Made by a program: the position numbers and the translations under genes | From: Streptomyces nigra | GTDB lineage: Bacteria; Actinomycetota; Actinomycetes; Streptomycetales; Streptomycetaceae | Assembly: GCF_003074055.1 (NCBI RefSeq) | Contig: NZ_CP029043.1 | Location: forward strand, 992,001-1,056,000 | Direction of reading: 5' to 3' | Length of the DNA: 64,000 nucleotides | Part shown: one piece after another, positions 43,466 through 52,384 of the stretch | Numbering within the stretch: position 1 is the first letter of the stretch | How the letters are laid out: each line of letters begins with the position of its first letter | The notes under the pieces: generated by a model | The model's input: only the letters and a program-made list of their open reading frames with translations | Databases searched by the model: none | Told to the model about the DNA's origin: nothing

Positions 43466-43933
43466 ATGACCGTCACTCAGCGCCGGGGCCGGAAGATCAT
43501 GATGTCGCCGGGCGAGCTGGACGCGTTCCTCACCGAGCAGCGCACCTGCCGGGTCGCCACGGTGTCCGCCGACGGCTTTCCGCATGTCAGCGCCCTGTGG
43601 TTCGCGTGGGACGGTACGTCGCTGTGGCTGTACTCGGTGGTCCGCAGCAAGCGGTGGGCCGATCTGCGCCGCGATCCTCGGGTGGCGATCGTGGTCGACA
43701 CGGGCGAGGAGTACGAGCAGCTGCGCGGGGTGGAGCTGTCCGGCACCGTCGACTTCGTGGGCGAGGCCCCGCGAGTGGGCGAGCTGTGCGCCGAACTCGA
43801 CGTGCCCGAGACGCTGTTCGCCCGCAAGAACTTCGGCATCGAGGAGATGCCGCACGACGGGCGCCACGCCTGGGTCCGGCTGACCCCGGAGAAGATCGTG
43901 TCCTGGGACTTCCGGAAGCTGGGCTCGGCGTAG
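43466..43933 (+). CDS. PPOx/flavin-reductase-like split-barrel protein (pyridoxamine oxidase family)
   Basis: 155 residues. The split barrel shows TCRVATVSADGFPHVSALWFAWDGTSLWLYSVVRSKRWADLRRDPRVAIVVDTGEEYEQLRGVELSGTV. In actinobacteria many such proteins bind F420 or FMN or heme. ATG 43466 is preceded by AGGAAGAGG. It converges on the LysR gene with a 7-bp gap. Confidence 0.87.
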   Translation: MTVTQRRGRKIMMSPGELDAFLTEQRTCRVATVSADGFPHVSALWFAWDGTSLWLYSVVRSKRWADLRRDPRVAIVVDTGEEYEQLRGVELSGTVDFVGEAPRVGELCAELDVPETLFARKNFGIEEMPHDGRHAWVRLTPEKIVSWDFRKLGSA

Positions 43934-43940
43934 CGAGCGC

Positions 43941-44843
43941 TCAGACGGTGTCCTCCGCCGCCGAGCGCAGCGCCCGCACCGCCGCCCGGATCGAGGGGCG
44001 GCGGTCGGCGTCCGTGCGCCACACGGCGTAGATGTGGCGGTGGACGCTCTCGCGCACCGGCACCGCCCGCACCCCGGGCGGCATGGGGTCCCGGCCGAGC
44101 CGGGGCGCCACGCAGACGCCCAGTCCTGCGGCGACGAGGGCCAGCTGGGTGTGGTGCTCCTCGGCGCGGTGGGCGATGCGCGGCTCGATGCCCTCGGTGC
44201 GCAGGGTGTAGAGCAGCCACTCGTGGCAGAACTCGCCCTCCGGCCAGGCGACCCACTCGTCGTCCGCGAAGTCCTCCATGGTGACCTCGCTGCGCCCGGC
44301 CAGCGGATGCCCCTCGGGCATGGCGATCTCGACGCGGTCCTTGAGGATGGACGCCTTCGCGAGGCCCTCGGGCATCGGCAGCGGTTTGTTGTACCAGTCG
44401 AGGACGACGGCGAGATCGGCGTCCCCGCGGACCACCGCCGCGACCCCGCCCTCGGGCTCCAGCTCGCGTGAGTGCACGCGCAGCGCCGGGTGTTCGGCGC
44501 GCAGGGCGGAGAGCGCGGCCGGGAAGAGCCCGCGCAGCGCGGTGGGGAAGGCGACGAGCCGCAGCTCGCCGACCACCTGCCCGCGCTGCGCCTCCAGGTC
44601 GGACTGGGCGAGTTCGACCTGCGAGAGGATGCGCGCCGCGTGGTCGGCGAGGAGCCGCCCCGCGTCGGTGAGCCGCACCCCCCGGCCGTTCTTGGCGAGC
44701 AGCCGCTGACCGACCTCGCGCTCCAGCTTGGACATCTGCTGGGAGACGGCCGAGGTCGTGATGTGCAGCCCCTCGGCCGCGCCACTGACCGAGCCGTGCC
44801 GGGCGAGGGCGTCGAGGGTGCGCAGGCGCTCCAGATTCAACAT
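43941..44843 (-). CDS. LysR family transcriptional regulator
   Basis: 300 residues. The winged helix is LNLERLRTLDALARHGSVSGAAEGLHITTSAVSQQMSKLEREVGQRLLAKNGRGVRLTDAG, followed by the periplasmic-binding-like effector domain. Divergent from a DMT exporter; direct repeats sit between. It should activate or repress that exporter with an unknown metabolite as ligand. Confidence 0.93.
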   Translation of the reverse strand: MLNLERLRTLDALARHGSVSGAAEGLHITTSAVSQQMSKLEREVGQRLLAKNGRGVRLTDAGRLLADHAARILSQVELAQSDLEAQRGQVVGELRLVAFPTALRGLFPAALSALRAEHPALRVHSRELEPEGGVAAVVRGDADLAVVLDWYNKPLPMPEGLAKASILKDRVEIAMPEGHPLAGRSEVTMEDFADDEWVAWPEGEFCHEWLLYTLRTEGIEPRIAHRAEEHHTQLALVAAGLGVCVAPRLGRDPMPPGVRAVPVRESVHRHIYAVWRTDADRRPSIRAAVRALRSAAEDTV

Positions 44844-44851
44844 GTAAGCGA

Positions 44852-44913
44852 TGCTACGAGATATCGTGCGCGAAATCTCGATTGTGCTACGAGATCATCG
44901 TGCCGCATCGTAG
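44852..44913. promoter_or_regulatory. LysR box repeats
   Basis: TGCTACGAGATATCGTGC at 44852-44869 recurs as TGCTACGAGATCATCGTGC at 44885-44903, 33 bp apart (three turns). CTACGA at 44887 also pairs with TCGTAG at 44908. This matches the two-site binding habit of LysR proteins. Confidence 0.65.
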
Positions 44914-44918
44914 ATGCC

Positions 44919-45854
44919 ATGACCACCGCCACCCCGTCACGCACTCCGGCCGCCGCACCGGACCTCCCCCGCTCCCGCCCCCGCCTCGACTGGCGGCTGC
45001 GCTTCGCCGCCCTCTCCCTGATCTGGGGTTTCAGCTTTCTGCTGATCAAGGTGGGCACCGACGGGTTCGCGCCCTTCCAGGTCACCCTGGGACGGCTGGT
45101 GTTCGGTACGGCGGTGCTGGCGGCGGCGATGGCGGTCAAGCGGGAGCGGCTGCCGCGCGGGGCGCGCACCTGGGGGCATCTGACGGTGGCCGCATTCCTG
45201 CTGAACGCGCTGCCGTTCTCGCTGTTCGCGTACTCCGAGCTGACGATCCCGTCGACGCTCGCGGGCATCTGCAACGCGACCTCGCCGCTGTGGGGCATGG
45301 CCCTGTCGATGGTCGCCCTCTCCGAGGACCGGCCCACGCGCGTGCGGGTCGCCGGGCTGGGGATCGGGTTCATCGGCGTGCTGACGGTGCTGGGCGCCTG
45401 GCAGGGTTTCCACGGACTGGACGCCAAGGGCACGGCGATGGCACTGCTGGCCTCGCTCAGCTACCCGATCGGCTGGATCTACGTCCGCCGCACCCTGGCC
45501 GGGAACGGCTCGTCGCATCTGGCGCTGACCGGCGCCCAGTTGCTGCTGGCCACGGTGCAACTGGCGATCGTCACACCGCTGTTCACATCCTTCCCGGCGC
45601 ACTTCTCGCCGCTGCCCCTGCTGGCGGTGGTCGCGCTGGGCGCGCTCGGCACCGGGCTGGCGGTGCTGATCCAGTACGGCCTGGTCGCGGAGGTCGGGCC
45701 GACCACGGCACAGATGGTCACGTACTTCATCCCGGTGATCGCCACAGCGGCGGGCGTGGCCGTCCTGGGCGAGTCCCTGGCCTGGTCGACTCCGGTCGGG
45801 GCGGTCATAGTCCTGGCCGGGGCGGCCCTGACCCAGGTGAAGCGGGGCACCTGA
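44919..45854 (+). CDS. EamA/DMT family transporter
   Basis: 311 residues with ten hydrophobic segments in two EamA halves (FAALSLIWGFSFLLIKVGTDGFAPFQVTLGRLVFGTAVLA, SELTIPSTLAGICNATSPLW, LAVLIQYGLVAEVGPTTAQMVTYFIPVIATAAGVAVLGESL). Exporter of an unknown metabolite, paired with the divergent LysR regulator. Confidence 0.9.
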   Translation: MTTATPSRTPAAAPDLPRSRPRLDWRLRFAALSLIWGFSFLLIKVGTDGFAPFQVTLGRLVFGTAVLAAAMAVKRERLPRGARTWGHLTVAAFLLNALPFSLFAYSELTIPSTLAGICNATSPLWGMALSMVALSEDRPTRVRVAGLGIGFIGVLTVLGAWQGFHGLDAKGTAMALLASLSYPIGWIYVRRTLAGNGSSHLALTGAQLLLATVQLAIVTPLFTSFPAHFSPLPLLAVVALGALGTGLAVLIQYGLVAEVGPTTAQMVTYFIPVIATAAGVAVLGESLAWSTPVGAVIVLAGAALTQVKRGT

Positions 45855-45872
45855 CCCGGCGACGACCAGGGC

Positions 45873-47213
45873 TCAGACGTAGCTCCGCACCGGTCCCGGT
45901 CCCAGCGCCGCCGCCACCGCGTCGGCCAACGGCCCGGCCTCGTCCGGCCGCAAGGTCGACGTCGTGATCCTGATGCCGGGCGGGGCCGCCGTGCGGAAAC
46001 GGGCGCCAGGGGCGACCGCCCACCCTGCGTGCAGCAGCCGGGACACGGCCCCGGTCTCGTCGGGCACCGGCACCCAGACGTTGAGACCGCTGCGCCCATG
46101 GGCCTCGATGCCGCGCTCGGCCAGCGCCCGCAGCAGAAGATCCCGGCGCTCGCCGTACGCCGCCGCCACGGCCGCCGGGTCGTGTCCGCCGTCGGTCCAC
46201 AGCCGGACCACGGCCCGCTGCACCAGCCGGCTGACCCAGCCCGCGCCGAGCCGCTGCCGTCCGCGCACCCGGTCCACGGTGACGTCGTCGCCGGTCAGCA
46301 CGGCGAGCCGCAGGTCCGGTCCGTACGCCTTGGCGACCGAGCGGACGAAGGCCCAGTGCCGGGTCCCGCCCGCGAGGGGATGCAGCGGCTGGTCGACGAT
46401 CCCGTGCCCGTGGTCGTCCTCGATCAGCAGCACGTCGGGGTGGTCCCGCAGGACCGAGCGCAGGGCACGCGCGCGCGTGGCGCTCACGACGGCGCCGGTG
46501 GGGTTCTGCATGCGGTCGGTGACGATCAGGGCCCGTGCGCCGGAGGCGAGGGCCCGGCGTACGTCCTCGGGGAGCGGCCCGTCGTCGTCGACGCCCACGG
46601 GGGCGAGCCGCAGCCCCAGGGCCGGGATCAGATCGAGCAGGCCGCCCCAGCCGGGGTCCTCGACGGCAACGGTGTCGCCGGGCTTGAAGTGCGCCTCCAG
46701 GACGCGCTCGATGGCGTCGAGGGAGCCCGAGGCGACGGCCTGCGGCCCCGGCGGCACCCCGGCGGCGTCCAGACCGGCCCGCGCGAGGCGCGCCAGCTCG
46801 GGCTCCACGGGATCGGCGCCGTACAGGACGGGCTCGCGGTCGCCCCGCTCGCCGGCGGCGGCGAACGCCCGCGCCAGCGACGGCAGCAGCGCCGGGTCGG
46901 GGTTGCCGCTCGCCACGTCCCGGACGCCCTCGGGCACCTCGACCCGGGTGTACTCGCGTCCGGTCGTGGCGGGCCGGGGCCGCACCCGGCTGCCCCGGCG
47001 CCCCGCGGTCTCGATGACGCCGCGCTCCCGCAGGACGCGGTAGGCGGCGGCGACCGTGTTCGGGTTCACGCCCAGGTCTGTGGCCAACTCCCGCATGGGC
47101 GGCAGCAGTTGGCCGGGTTCCAGCTCGCCCGTGCCGACCCCGCGCTCGACGCTCGACGCAATCTCCGTCGCCCGCCGGCCTTCGATCCGATATTCTCCTA
47201 GCACAAACAACAT
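45873..47213 (-). CDS. MocR/PdxR-type GntR regulator with aminotransferase domain
   Basis: 446 residues. An N-terminal GntR helix (ATEIASSVERGVGTGELEPGQLLPPMRELATDLGVNPNTVAAAYRVLRERGVIETAGRRGSRV) is followed by a fold-I aminotransferase domain. The latter has VEDPGWGGLLDL, MQNPTGAVVSATRARAL, IEDDHGHGIVD and the PLP Lys295 in FVRSVAKAYGPDLRLA. Such proteins sense PLP or an amino acid. It is divergent from a PPOx gene; repeats sit between, so vitamin B6 control is likely. Confidence 0.92.
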   Translation of the reverse strand: MLFVLGEYRIEGRRATEIASSVERGVGTGELEPGQLLPPMRELATDLGVNPNTVAAAYRVLRERGVIETAGRRGSRVRPRPATTGREYTRVEVPEGVRDVASGNPDPALLPSLARAFAAAGERGDREPVLYGADPVEPELARLARAGLDAAGVPPGPQAVASGSLDAIERVLEAHFKPGDTVAVEDPGWGGLLDLIPALGLRLAPVGVDDDGPLPEDVRRALASGARALIVTDRMQNPTGAVVSATRARALRSVLRDHPDVLLIEDDHGHGIVDQPLHPLAGGTRHWAFVRSVAKAYGPDLRLAVLTGDDVTVDRVRGRQRLGAGWVSRLVQRAVVRLWTDGGHDPAAVAAAYGERRDLLLRALAERGIEAHGRSGLNVWVPVPDETGAVSRLLHAGWAVAPGARFRTAAPPGIRITTSTLRPDEAGPLADAVAAALGPGPVRSYV

Positions 47214-47228
47214 TATGCACTAGTGCAA
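47198..47228. promoter_or_regulatory. MocR operator candidate
   Basis: CTAGCACAA at 47198 and CTAGTGCAA at 47220, 22 bp apart. The second is part of the perfect palindrome TGCACTAGTGCA (47216-47227). MocR proteins typically bind two such direct repeats. Confidence 0.65.
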
Positions 47229-47239
47229 TGGAGAGCGCC

Positions 47240-47917
47240 ATGCAGGTGACCCAGCAGCCGACCCCGCCGCCCGGCGCCTACACGCCGACGGACCGCACCG
47301 TCCCCACCCGCTCCCCGGAACGGGCGTCGTACGACCAGGAACTGGTGCACGCGATACTCGACGAGGCCTACGTCTGCCACCTCGGCTTCGTCCGCGACGG
47401 CGCCCCGATCGTGCTGCCCACACTGTTCGCCCGCGTCGGCGAGACGCTCTACGTCCACGGCTCCACGGGCTCGCGCCCGCTGCGGATGACCGGCGAGCCC
47501 GACCCCGGACTCCCCGTCTGCCTGACGGTCACGCACGTGGACGCGCTGATCCTGGCCCGCTCGGCCTTCCACCACTCGATCAACTACCGCTCGGTCGTGG
47601 TGCACGGCACCGCCCACCAGGTGACCGACCCCGAGGAGAAGCGGCTCGCCCTGGACGCCCTGGTCGACCACGTCGTACCGGGCCGGTCCGCCGACTCCCG
47701 GCCGGCGAACAAGAAGGAGCTGGCGGCCACCGCGGTGATCCGCCTCGACCTGGCCGAGGTCTCCGCCAAGCTCCGCACCGGCGGTGTCAACGACGAACCC
47801 GAGGACCTGGCGCTCCCCCACTGGGCCGGTGTCGTCCCGCTGCGCAAGGGCTACGACACCCCCGTCGGCGACCCCGCCCTCGCCCCCGGGACGGCGCTGC
47901 CGGAGTACCTCGCCTGA
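47240..47917 (+). CDS. Pyridoxamine 5'-phosphate oxidase family protein
   Basis: 225 residues (ATG 47240, with GGAGAG spaced 4 nt; ATG 47228 less likely). Split-barrel FMN-binding class: ELVHAILDEAYVCHLGFVRDGAPIVLPTLFARVGETLYVHGSTGSRPLRM, with HHSINYRSVVVHGTAHQVTDPEEKRLALDALVDHVVPGR. This longer class occurs beside MocR regulators and may act on B6 vitamers. True activity is not shown by sequence alone. Confidence 0.88.
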   Translation: MQVTQQPTPPPGAYTPTDRTVPTRSPERASYDQELVHAILDEAYVCHLGFVRDGAPIVLPTLFARVGETLYVHGSTGSRPLRMTGEPDPGLPVCLTVTHVDALILARSAFHHSINYRSVVVHGTAHQVTDPEEKRLALDALVDHVVPGRSADSRPANKKELAATAVIRLDLAEVSAKLRTGGVNDEPEDLALPHWAGVVPLRKGYDTPVGDPALAPGTALPEYLA

Positions 47918-48020
47918 GGGCCGAGGACGCGGGTGCCTCGCTCGGCCGGCGGGGCCCCGCGGGGTCACACCGCCGGGCGGGTCCCGGCGGGCTCCCCGCC
48001 CGGCGACGGGCCCCCGCCGG

Positions 48021-48971
48021 TCACACCGCCGGGCTCGGGCGGTCCCGGCGGGCCCCCCTGGCCTCCGCCAGCGCGAGCCCGACGACGGACCCGAGCATCA
48101 GCAGGGTGCCCAGACAGGTCGCCACCGTGAGCTGCTCGCCGAGCAGGAGCACCGCCAGCACCGCCGCGCTGACCGGCTCCAGGAGCATGATCACGGACAC
48201 GGTGGCCGAGCGGACGGCGGCCGCCCCCGCGAAGTAGAGGGCGTAGGCCAGCGCGGTCGGCACGGCCGCGATGTAGAGCAGGAGCCAGCCGACCCGGGCG
48301 GGTTCGGCCGCGTGCGGGACGAGTCCCTCGGCCAGGGCCAACGGCAGCAGGCACACGCTGGTCACCGCGAAGGCCCACACGGACGTGGAGGCGGCGTCGG
48401 CCCCTCCGTCGCGGCCCCACTTGCGCGTCAGCAGCGTCATCACGGAGTACCCCGCCGCGGACAGCAGCGCCAGCAGCACACCGGAGGGCCGTACGGTCGC
48501 CCCGGCGTCGCCGAGCGCCATCACCCCGAGCCCGGTGAGCGCGCCGGCCACGGCGGCCACTCCCCCGCGCCCCAGCCGCTCGCCCAGCATCAGCCGGGCG
48601 CCGAGCGCGATGAACACGGGACCGGCGCCGAGCGTGACGACGGTGCCCACGGCGAGACCGGTGGCCTCGACGGCCGCGAAGTAGGCGGTCTGGAAGACGG
48701 CGAGGCCCAGGCCCGTGGCCCCGGCCCGCGACAGCCTGCGCCGCAGCGGCGCAGGGTCGGCGGCGCGGGTGCGCGGACGCATCAGATGGACGGCGAGCAG
48801 CAGCACGAAGCCGACCGCACAGCGCCAGAAGGACAGCGTGACCGGCCCCATGTCACTGGCCCGGTAGACCAGGGAGGCGGCGGCACCCGCGGTGCCCCAG
48901 GCGGCGCCGGCGACGATCAGGAAGAGCAGGCCACGCCCGACGGGCAGGCCGGACAGAGCGGTGTGAGACAC
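48021..48971 (-). CDS. EamA/DMT family transporter
   Basis: 316 residues, ten hydrophobic segments ([78 protein letters not shown]). GTG 48971 is used; GGAG is about 12 nt upstream. A related but distinct exporter gene follows upstream in the same direction. Confidence 0.9.
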   Translation of the reverse strand: MSHTALSGLPVGRGLLFLIVAGAAWGTAGAAASLVYRASDMGPVTLSFWRCAVGFVLLLAVHLMRPRTRAADPAPLRRRLSRAGATGLGLAVFQTAYFAAVEATGLAVGTVVTLGAGPVFIALGARLMLGERLGRGGVAAVAGALTGLGVMALGDAGATVRPSGVLLALLSAAGYSVMTLLTRKWGRDGGADAASTSVWAFAVTSVCLLPLALAEGLVPHAAEPARVGWLLLYIAAVPTALAYALYFAGAAAVRSATVSVIMLLEPVSAAVLAVLLLGEQLTVATCLGTLLMLGSVVGLALAEARGARRDRPSPAV

Positions 48972-49142
48972 GAGTGGTTCTCCGGGAACGCGCAGAAGGT
49001 GGACGGACCCGGCTCAGCGGGGTCCGGGGAACACGTCTGCGGGCAGCACGGCACCGCCCGGCACGGCCGGGCGGACGATCCGGAAGGCCCGCCTCAGGCG
49101 GCCGGAGGCGGAAGAACGCGTGTCAACGGCATGATCGGCACC

Positions 49143-50141
49143 TTAGGCGACGTTCTCCCGCTCGGACAACTCGGTATCGACCCCGCCGGCCGCCACGGGC
49201 TGCGGCGCCCCCTTCGCGGGTGCCGACGACTGCGCGATGAAAGCACCGGCCAGGACGACGGCACCGCCGACGATCTGCGGGGCGGACAGGTGCTCGCCGA
49301 GCAGGAACCAGGCCAGGACGGTCGCGATGACCGCCTCCAGGCAGGCGACGACCCCGGCGACCTGCGGCGAGAGCCGACGGACCGAGACCACGCCGGTGAC
49401 ATAGGCGATGACGGTGGCGAGGAGGACGATCCAGGCCAGCAGCAGCACGGCCGGGACCGGTATGCCGTCCATGTGCGCGGTGCCGCCGAGCACGGCCCAG
49501 TCCATCGCCCACGGGCGGGCGATCACGGTGAGCACGGCGGCGCCGACCAGAAGGCCGTACGCGATGACGCCGAGCGGGTCGGGGGCGTCGGCGCCGGAGT
49601 CGCTGCCCTGGTCGGACAGGACGAAGTAGCCGACCTGACAGCAGGCGGCGCCGAGCGCGAGGAGCAACCCGAGGGCGTCGAAGCCGAGTCCCGCCCACAC
49701 CTCGACGACACAGGCGAGCCCGCCCACCGCGAGGACGACACCGACGGCGGCGGCGCGGGTGACGGGCCGCCGCTGCACGAACCGGACCCAGCCGAGGACG
49801 AGCGCCGGCGCCAGGTACTCCACGAGCAGCGCGACACCGACCGGGATACGGGAGATGGAGGCGAAGTAGAACGCCTGCACACCGGCCACACCCAACAGTC
49901 CGAACCCCGCGAGCAGGGCCGGCCGACGGCGGACCAGGGCGCGATGGCGCACGGCGAGCGGCAGCATCACGAGGGCCGCGCCCGCGACCCGCAGCCACAC
50001 CACATGGAGCGGGTCGAGCCCCGCCTCGATCAGCGGCTTCGCCGCGACACCCGAACCACCGAAGGCGATCGCGGAGACGATCGCGAGACCGAGCCCGATC
50101 CCTTTGCCGCGGCCTGCCAGGCCGCTCTCAGACGTGCGCAC
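49143..50141 (-). CDS. EamA/DMT family transporter
   Basis: 332 residues with ten hydrophobic segments (GLAIVSAIAFGGSGVAAKPLIEAGLDPLHVVWLRVAGAALVMLPLAV, ISRIPVGVALLVEYLAPALVLGWV). It is similar in layout to the exporter 171 bp downstream, perhaps an old duplication, though the sequences are well diverged. Substrate unknown. Confidence 0.9.
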   Translation of the reverse strand: MRTSESGLAGRGKGIGLGLAIVSAIAFGGSGVAAKPLIEAGLDPLHVVWLRVAGAALVMLPLAVRHRALVRRRPALLAGFGLLGVAGVQAFYFASISRIPVGVALLVEYLAPALVLGWVRFVQRRPVTRAAAVGVVLAVGGLACVVEVWAGLGFDALGLLLALGAACCQVGYFVLSDQGSDSGADAPDPLGVIAYGLLVGAAVLTVIARPWAMDWAVLGGTAHMDGIPVPAVLLLAWIVLLATVIAYVTGVVSVRRLSPQVAGVVACLEAVIATVLAWFLLGEHLSAPQIVGGAVVLAGAFIAQSSAPAKGAPQPVAAGGVDTELSERENVA

Positions 50142-50215
50142 CGGCCCATGATGACAGGCGATGACATGAGCGTCATCCCCGGTGACACCTGTCTCGTTGG
50201 CTGGACGCGGACGCC

Positions 50216-50737
50216 CTAGAGCACACCCTCCTTGTCGATGCGGGCCCGCAGGTCGTCCACGTCGACGCCGGCGCGGTGCAGCACCTCCACGGCGCCGGCG
50301 CGCGGGTCCCGCACGAGCGCCCCGAGCAGGTCGAGGCCGCGGGCCAGCGGGTCGCCGCGGTGGGCGGCCCGCAGACTGCTGTCGTGCATGGCGTCCGCCG
50401 CCAGCGGCGAGAGACCGTCGGCGTCCGGTACGACGGGTACGGCCCCGGAGTCCTCGACGGTGCCCTGCCAGCGCAGGCCGTAGCCGATGCTGCGCTGGAC
50501 GAGATAGCCGAGCAGCCGGGCGACCTGCGGCCCCTCGCCGAGGACGGCGTGGACGGCGGGGTCGTGTTCGAGGAGCGAGTGCAGCAGATGGGCCGTGTCG
50601 ACGTGCCGGTCCCCGTCCCGGACCGCCCGGCGGCGCGCGCCGGAGACCACCGCCGTCAGCTCGTCACTGGGCCGGGCGGCGTCCTGGCGCCGGGAGTCCT
50701 GTTCCTGGGTGGACTGCCGGGGGATACGGGGCTGCAC
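50216..50737 (-). CDS. Clp N-terminal domain protein without ATPase
   Basis: 173 residues with two Clp-N-like repeats: ELTAVVSGARRRAVRDGDRHVDTAHLLHSLLEHDPAVHAVLG, then LSPLAADAMHDSSLRAAHRGDPLARGLDLLGALVRDPRAGAVEVLHRAGVD. There is no AAA+ module. Stand-alone ClpN proteins may act as adaptors or substrate-binding modulators for ClpC. GTG 50737 is used. Confidence 0.85.
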   Translation of the reverse strand: MQPRIPRQSTQEQDSRRQDAARPSDELTAVVSGARRRAVRDGDRHVDTAHLLHSLLEHDPAVHAVLGEGPQVARLLGYLVQRSIGYGLRWQGTVEDSGAVPVVPDADGLSPLAADAMHDSSLRAAHRGDPLARGLDLLGALVRDPRAGAVEVLHRAGVDVDDLRARIDKEGVL

Positions 50738-50994
50738 ATGTTCACCCCATCAACTGTTTCGCTGCCGGGCATCCACGAGGGGAACCATCTCGGCGTCCCA
50801 CGCGAAGTGGACTCCCGGGACGGAAATCTCCTCCTTGGGGAGGAGATCTGACGGAAGACGGCGATGCGGCGCGCGCCGCCTTGCCCTCCACATGTCGGTC
50901 CGAGCCGCGCATCTGACGGTTCATCACTCTTGAATGTTGCGGGCCTCACGGCTACGTTCCGCGACACCCGAGCCCGACACGAAGAGGTGGTCGC

Positions 50995-51429
50995 ATGGCC
51001 GAAGTCAGCGCGGAGGCACGCATCGAGGCACCCGCCGAGAAAGTCTGGGCACAGCTGACGGACTGGCCGTCGTACGGCGAGTGGAACGCGACCCACACCA
51101 ACTTCCCGGCCGGCGGCCCCTCGGCCCTCGAGGTCGGCGGGACCTTCCAGGAGAACATGAAGCTGATGGGCTTCCCGGCGGAGGTCGAGTGGACCATCGA
51201 GGAACTGGAGCCGGCCCGCACGCTGGCCATCCGCGGCAAGGGACCGATGGCGGTCACGGTTGTCACGCGGTACACGCTGACGCCCGAGTCCGGCGGTTCC
51301 GCCACGACGCTGAGGATCGACGGGGAGTTCACGGGCGCGGCCGTGTCGCTGATGGCCGGCAAGCTCAAGGACTCGGCGACGGCGGCCCTGAACGAGTCGC
51401 TGCGCAAGCTGGCCGGGCTGGTCGCCTGA
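50995..51429 (+). CDS. SRPBCC family protein
   Basis: 144 residues of the START/polyketide-cyclase-like fold: AEVSAEARIEAPAEKVWAQLTDWPSYGEWNATHTNF at the start and FTGAAVSLMAGKLKDSATAALNESLRKLAGLV as the long C-terminal helix. It binds a hydrophobic ligand in a cavity; ligand and role unknown. ATG 50995 follows AAGAGGTGG. It converges on PadR. Confidence 0.9.
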   Translation: MAEVSAEARIEAPAEKVWAQLTDWPSYGEWNATHTNFPAGGPSALEVGGTFQENMKLMGFPAEVEWTIEELEPARTLAIRGKGPMAVTVVTRYTLTPESGGSATTLRIDGEFTGAAVSLMAGKLKDSATAALNESLRKLAGLVA

Positions 51430-51460
51430 CGCCGTCCCGGTCCGGCCGGGCGACGCGAAA

Positions 51461-51486
51461 CGCCCCGCGGATCGCTCCACGGGGCG
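51461..51486. terminator. Stem-loop after the SRPBCC gene
   Basis: CGCCCCGCGG (51461-51470) pairs with CCACGGGGCG (51477-51486), one mismatch, 6-nt loop, 32 bp after the stop. Confidence 0.75.
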
Positions 51487-51493
51487 CTTCCTT

Positions 51494-51562
51494 CACCGCG
51501 GCGGGCAGGCCACGGGCACCGCGGCGGGAGGGCCACAGGCACCGCGGCGGGCAGGCGGCGAG
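51494..51562. repeat. Three copies of a 23-bp tandem repeat
   Basis: CACCGCGGCGGG-core units at 51494, 51517 and 51540, in the gap between the SRPBCC terminator and the PadR stop. Copies differ at a few bases, mostly in the last third. Confidence 0.85.
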
Positions 51563-51579
51563 CCCCGCTCAGCCCTCGC

Positions 51580-52203
51580 TCAGTCCTCGTCGGCCAGGAT
51601 CAGGTACAGCTTCTTGCGGGCCTCGCCGATGACGGCGAGCGCCTTCTCGCGCTGCTCCTTCGTGCCCGTCTTCCAGACCTGACCGAAGGCCTCCATCAGG
51701 CCGAAGCCGGCCTGCCGGATCTCGCCCAGCGCCTCCCAGTCGACGCCCCGGGAAGCCTCTTCCCAGGGGGCCTCCGGGCCGGCCTCGGCCGCCTCGCGGC
51801 CCGCGTCGGTCAGCGCGAACAGCTTCTTGCCGCCCTCGCTCTCACTGACGATCAGGCCCTCGTCCTCCAGCAGCTGGAGAGTCGGGTACACCGAGCCGGG
51901 GCTGGGCTTCCACGCCCCGCCGCTGCGCTCGGCGATCTCCTGGATCATCTCGTAACCGTGCATCGGGCGGTCCTTCAGCAGGGCCAGGATCGAGGCCCGC
52001 ACGTCACCGCGCCGGGCCCGCCCCCGAGGTCCACCCCGACCCCGGGGCCCCCACGGGCCGGGACCGAATCCGGGTCCACCGAAGCCACCGGGTCCGAACG
52101 GACCGAAGGCGCCACGGCGCCCTTCGAAGCCGCCTCGGCCGTGGTGCCCGTGCTCACCATGACCACCGTGTCCACGCTCGTATCCATGGGAACGCATCGC
52201 CAT
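51580..52203 (-). CDS. PadR family regulator with Gly/His-rich N-terminal tail
   Basis: 207 residues from ATG 52203 (GGAG upstream). Residues 1-70 are low-complexity: RGHGGHGEHGHHGRGG, then many Gly-Phe-Pro-Gly pieces ending in RGRARRG. The PadR winged helix follows (VRASILALLKDRPMHGYEMIQEIAERSGGAWKPSPGSVYPTLQLLEDEGLI), then the C-terminal dimer helices. The tail may bind metal or nucleic acid. The IR at 52214-52243 reaches its start, so it is probably self-regulated. Divergent from PhzF. Confidence 0.92.
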   Translation of the reverse strand: MAMRSHGYERGHGGHGEHGHHGRGGFEGRRGAFGPFGPGGFGGPGFGPGPWGPRGRGGPRGRARRGDVRASILALLKDRPMHGYEMIQEIAERSGGAWKPSPGSVYPTLQLLEDEGLIVSESEGGKKLFALTDAGREAAEAGPEAPWEEASRGVDWEALGEIRQAGFGLMEAFGQVWKTGTKEQREKALAVIGEARKKLYLILADED

Positions 52204-52213
52204 CACTCCATCC

Positions 52214-52249
52214 ATCGTTGATCTGTCGCGATGCTTCAACGATATATCG
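52214..52249. promoter_or_regulatory. PadR operator candidate
   Basis: ATCGTTGA (52214-52221) and TCAACGAT (52236-52243) are perfect 8-bp arms over a 14-nt spacer. CGATATATCG (52240-52249) is a second palindrome overlapping the right arm. Both lie between padR and the PhzF gene. Confidence 0.75.
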
Positions 52250-52384
52250 GGAACGGTCGCCCGACAACCCCCTTCCGCGCCGCCCGGCAACCCCCATCCG
52301 CGTCGCCCGCCGTCCCCATGACCGGTCCAGCACCCTCCGATTGGCCTTGGCCCCCCGCTCCCGGAACCCCCTACCGTCGACGAC

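Noticed and set aside
42674..44785. A 703-codon frame covering the isochorismatase-like gene and the LysR gene region
   Set aside because: Only residues after ATG 43324 match a protein family; the rest is the wrong frame of the LysR and PPOx genes.
44919..50141. A cluster of DMT transporters as a possible expansion island
   Set aside because: The exporters here and at 16109 are clearly diverged, with different regulators, and base use matches the surroundings, so they look like ordinary family members.
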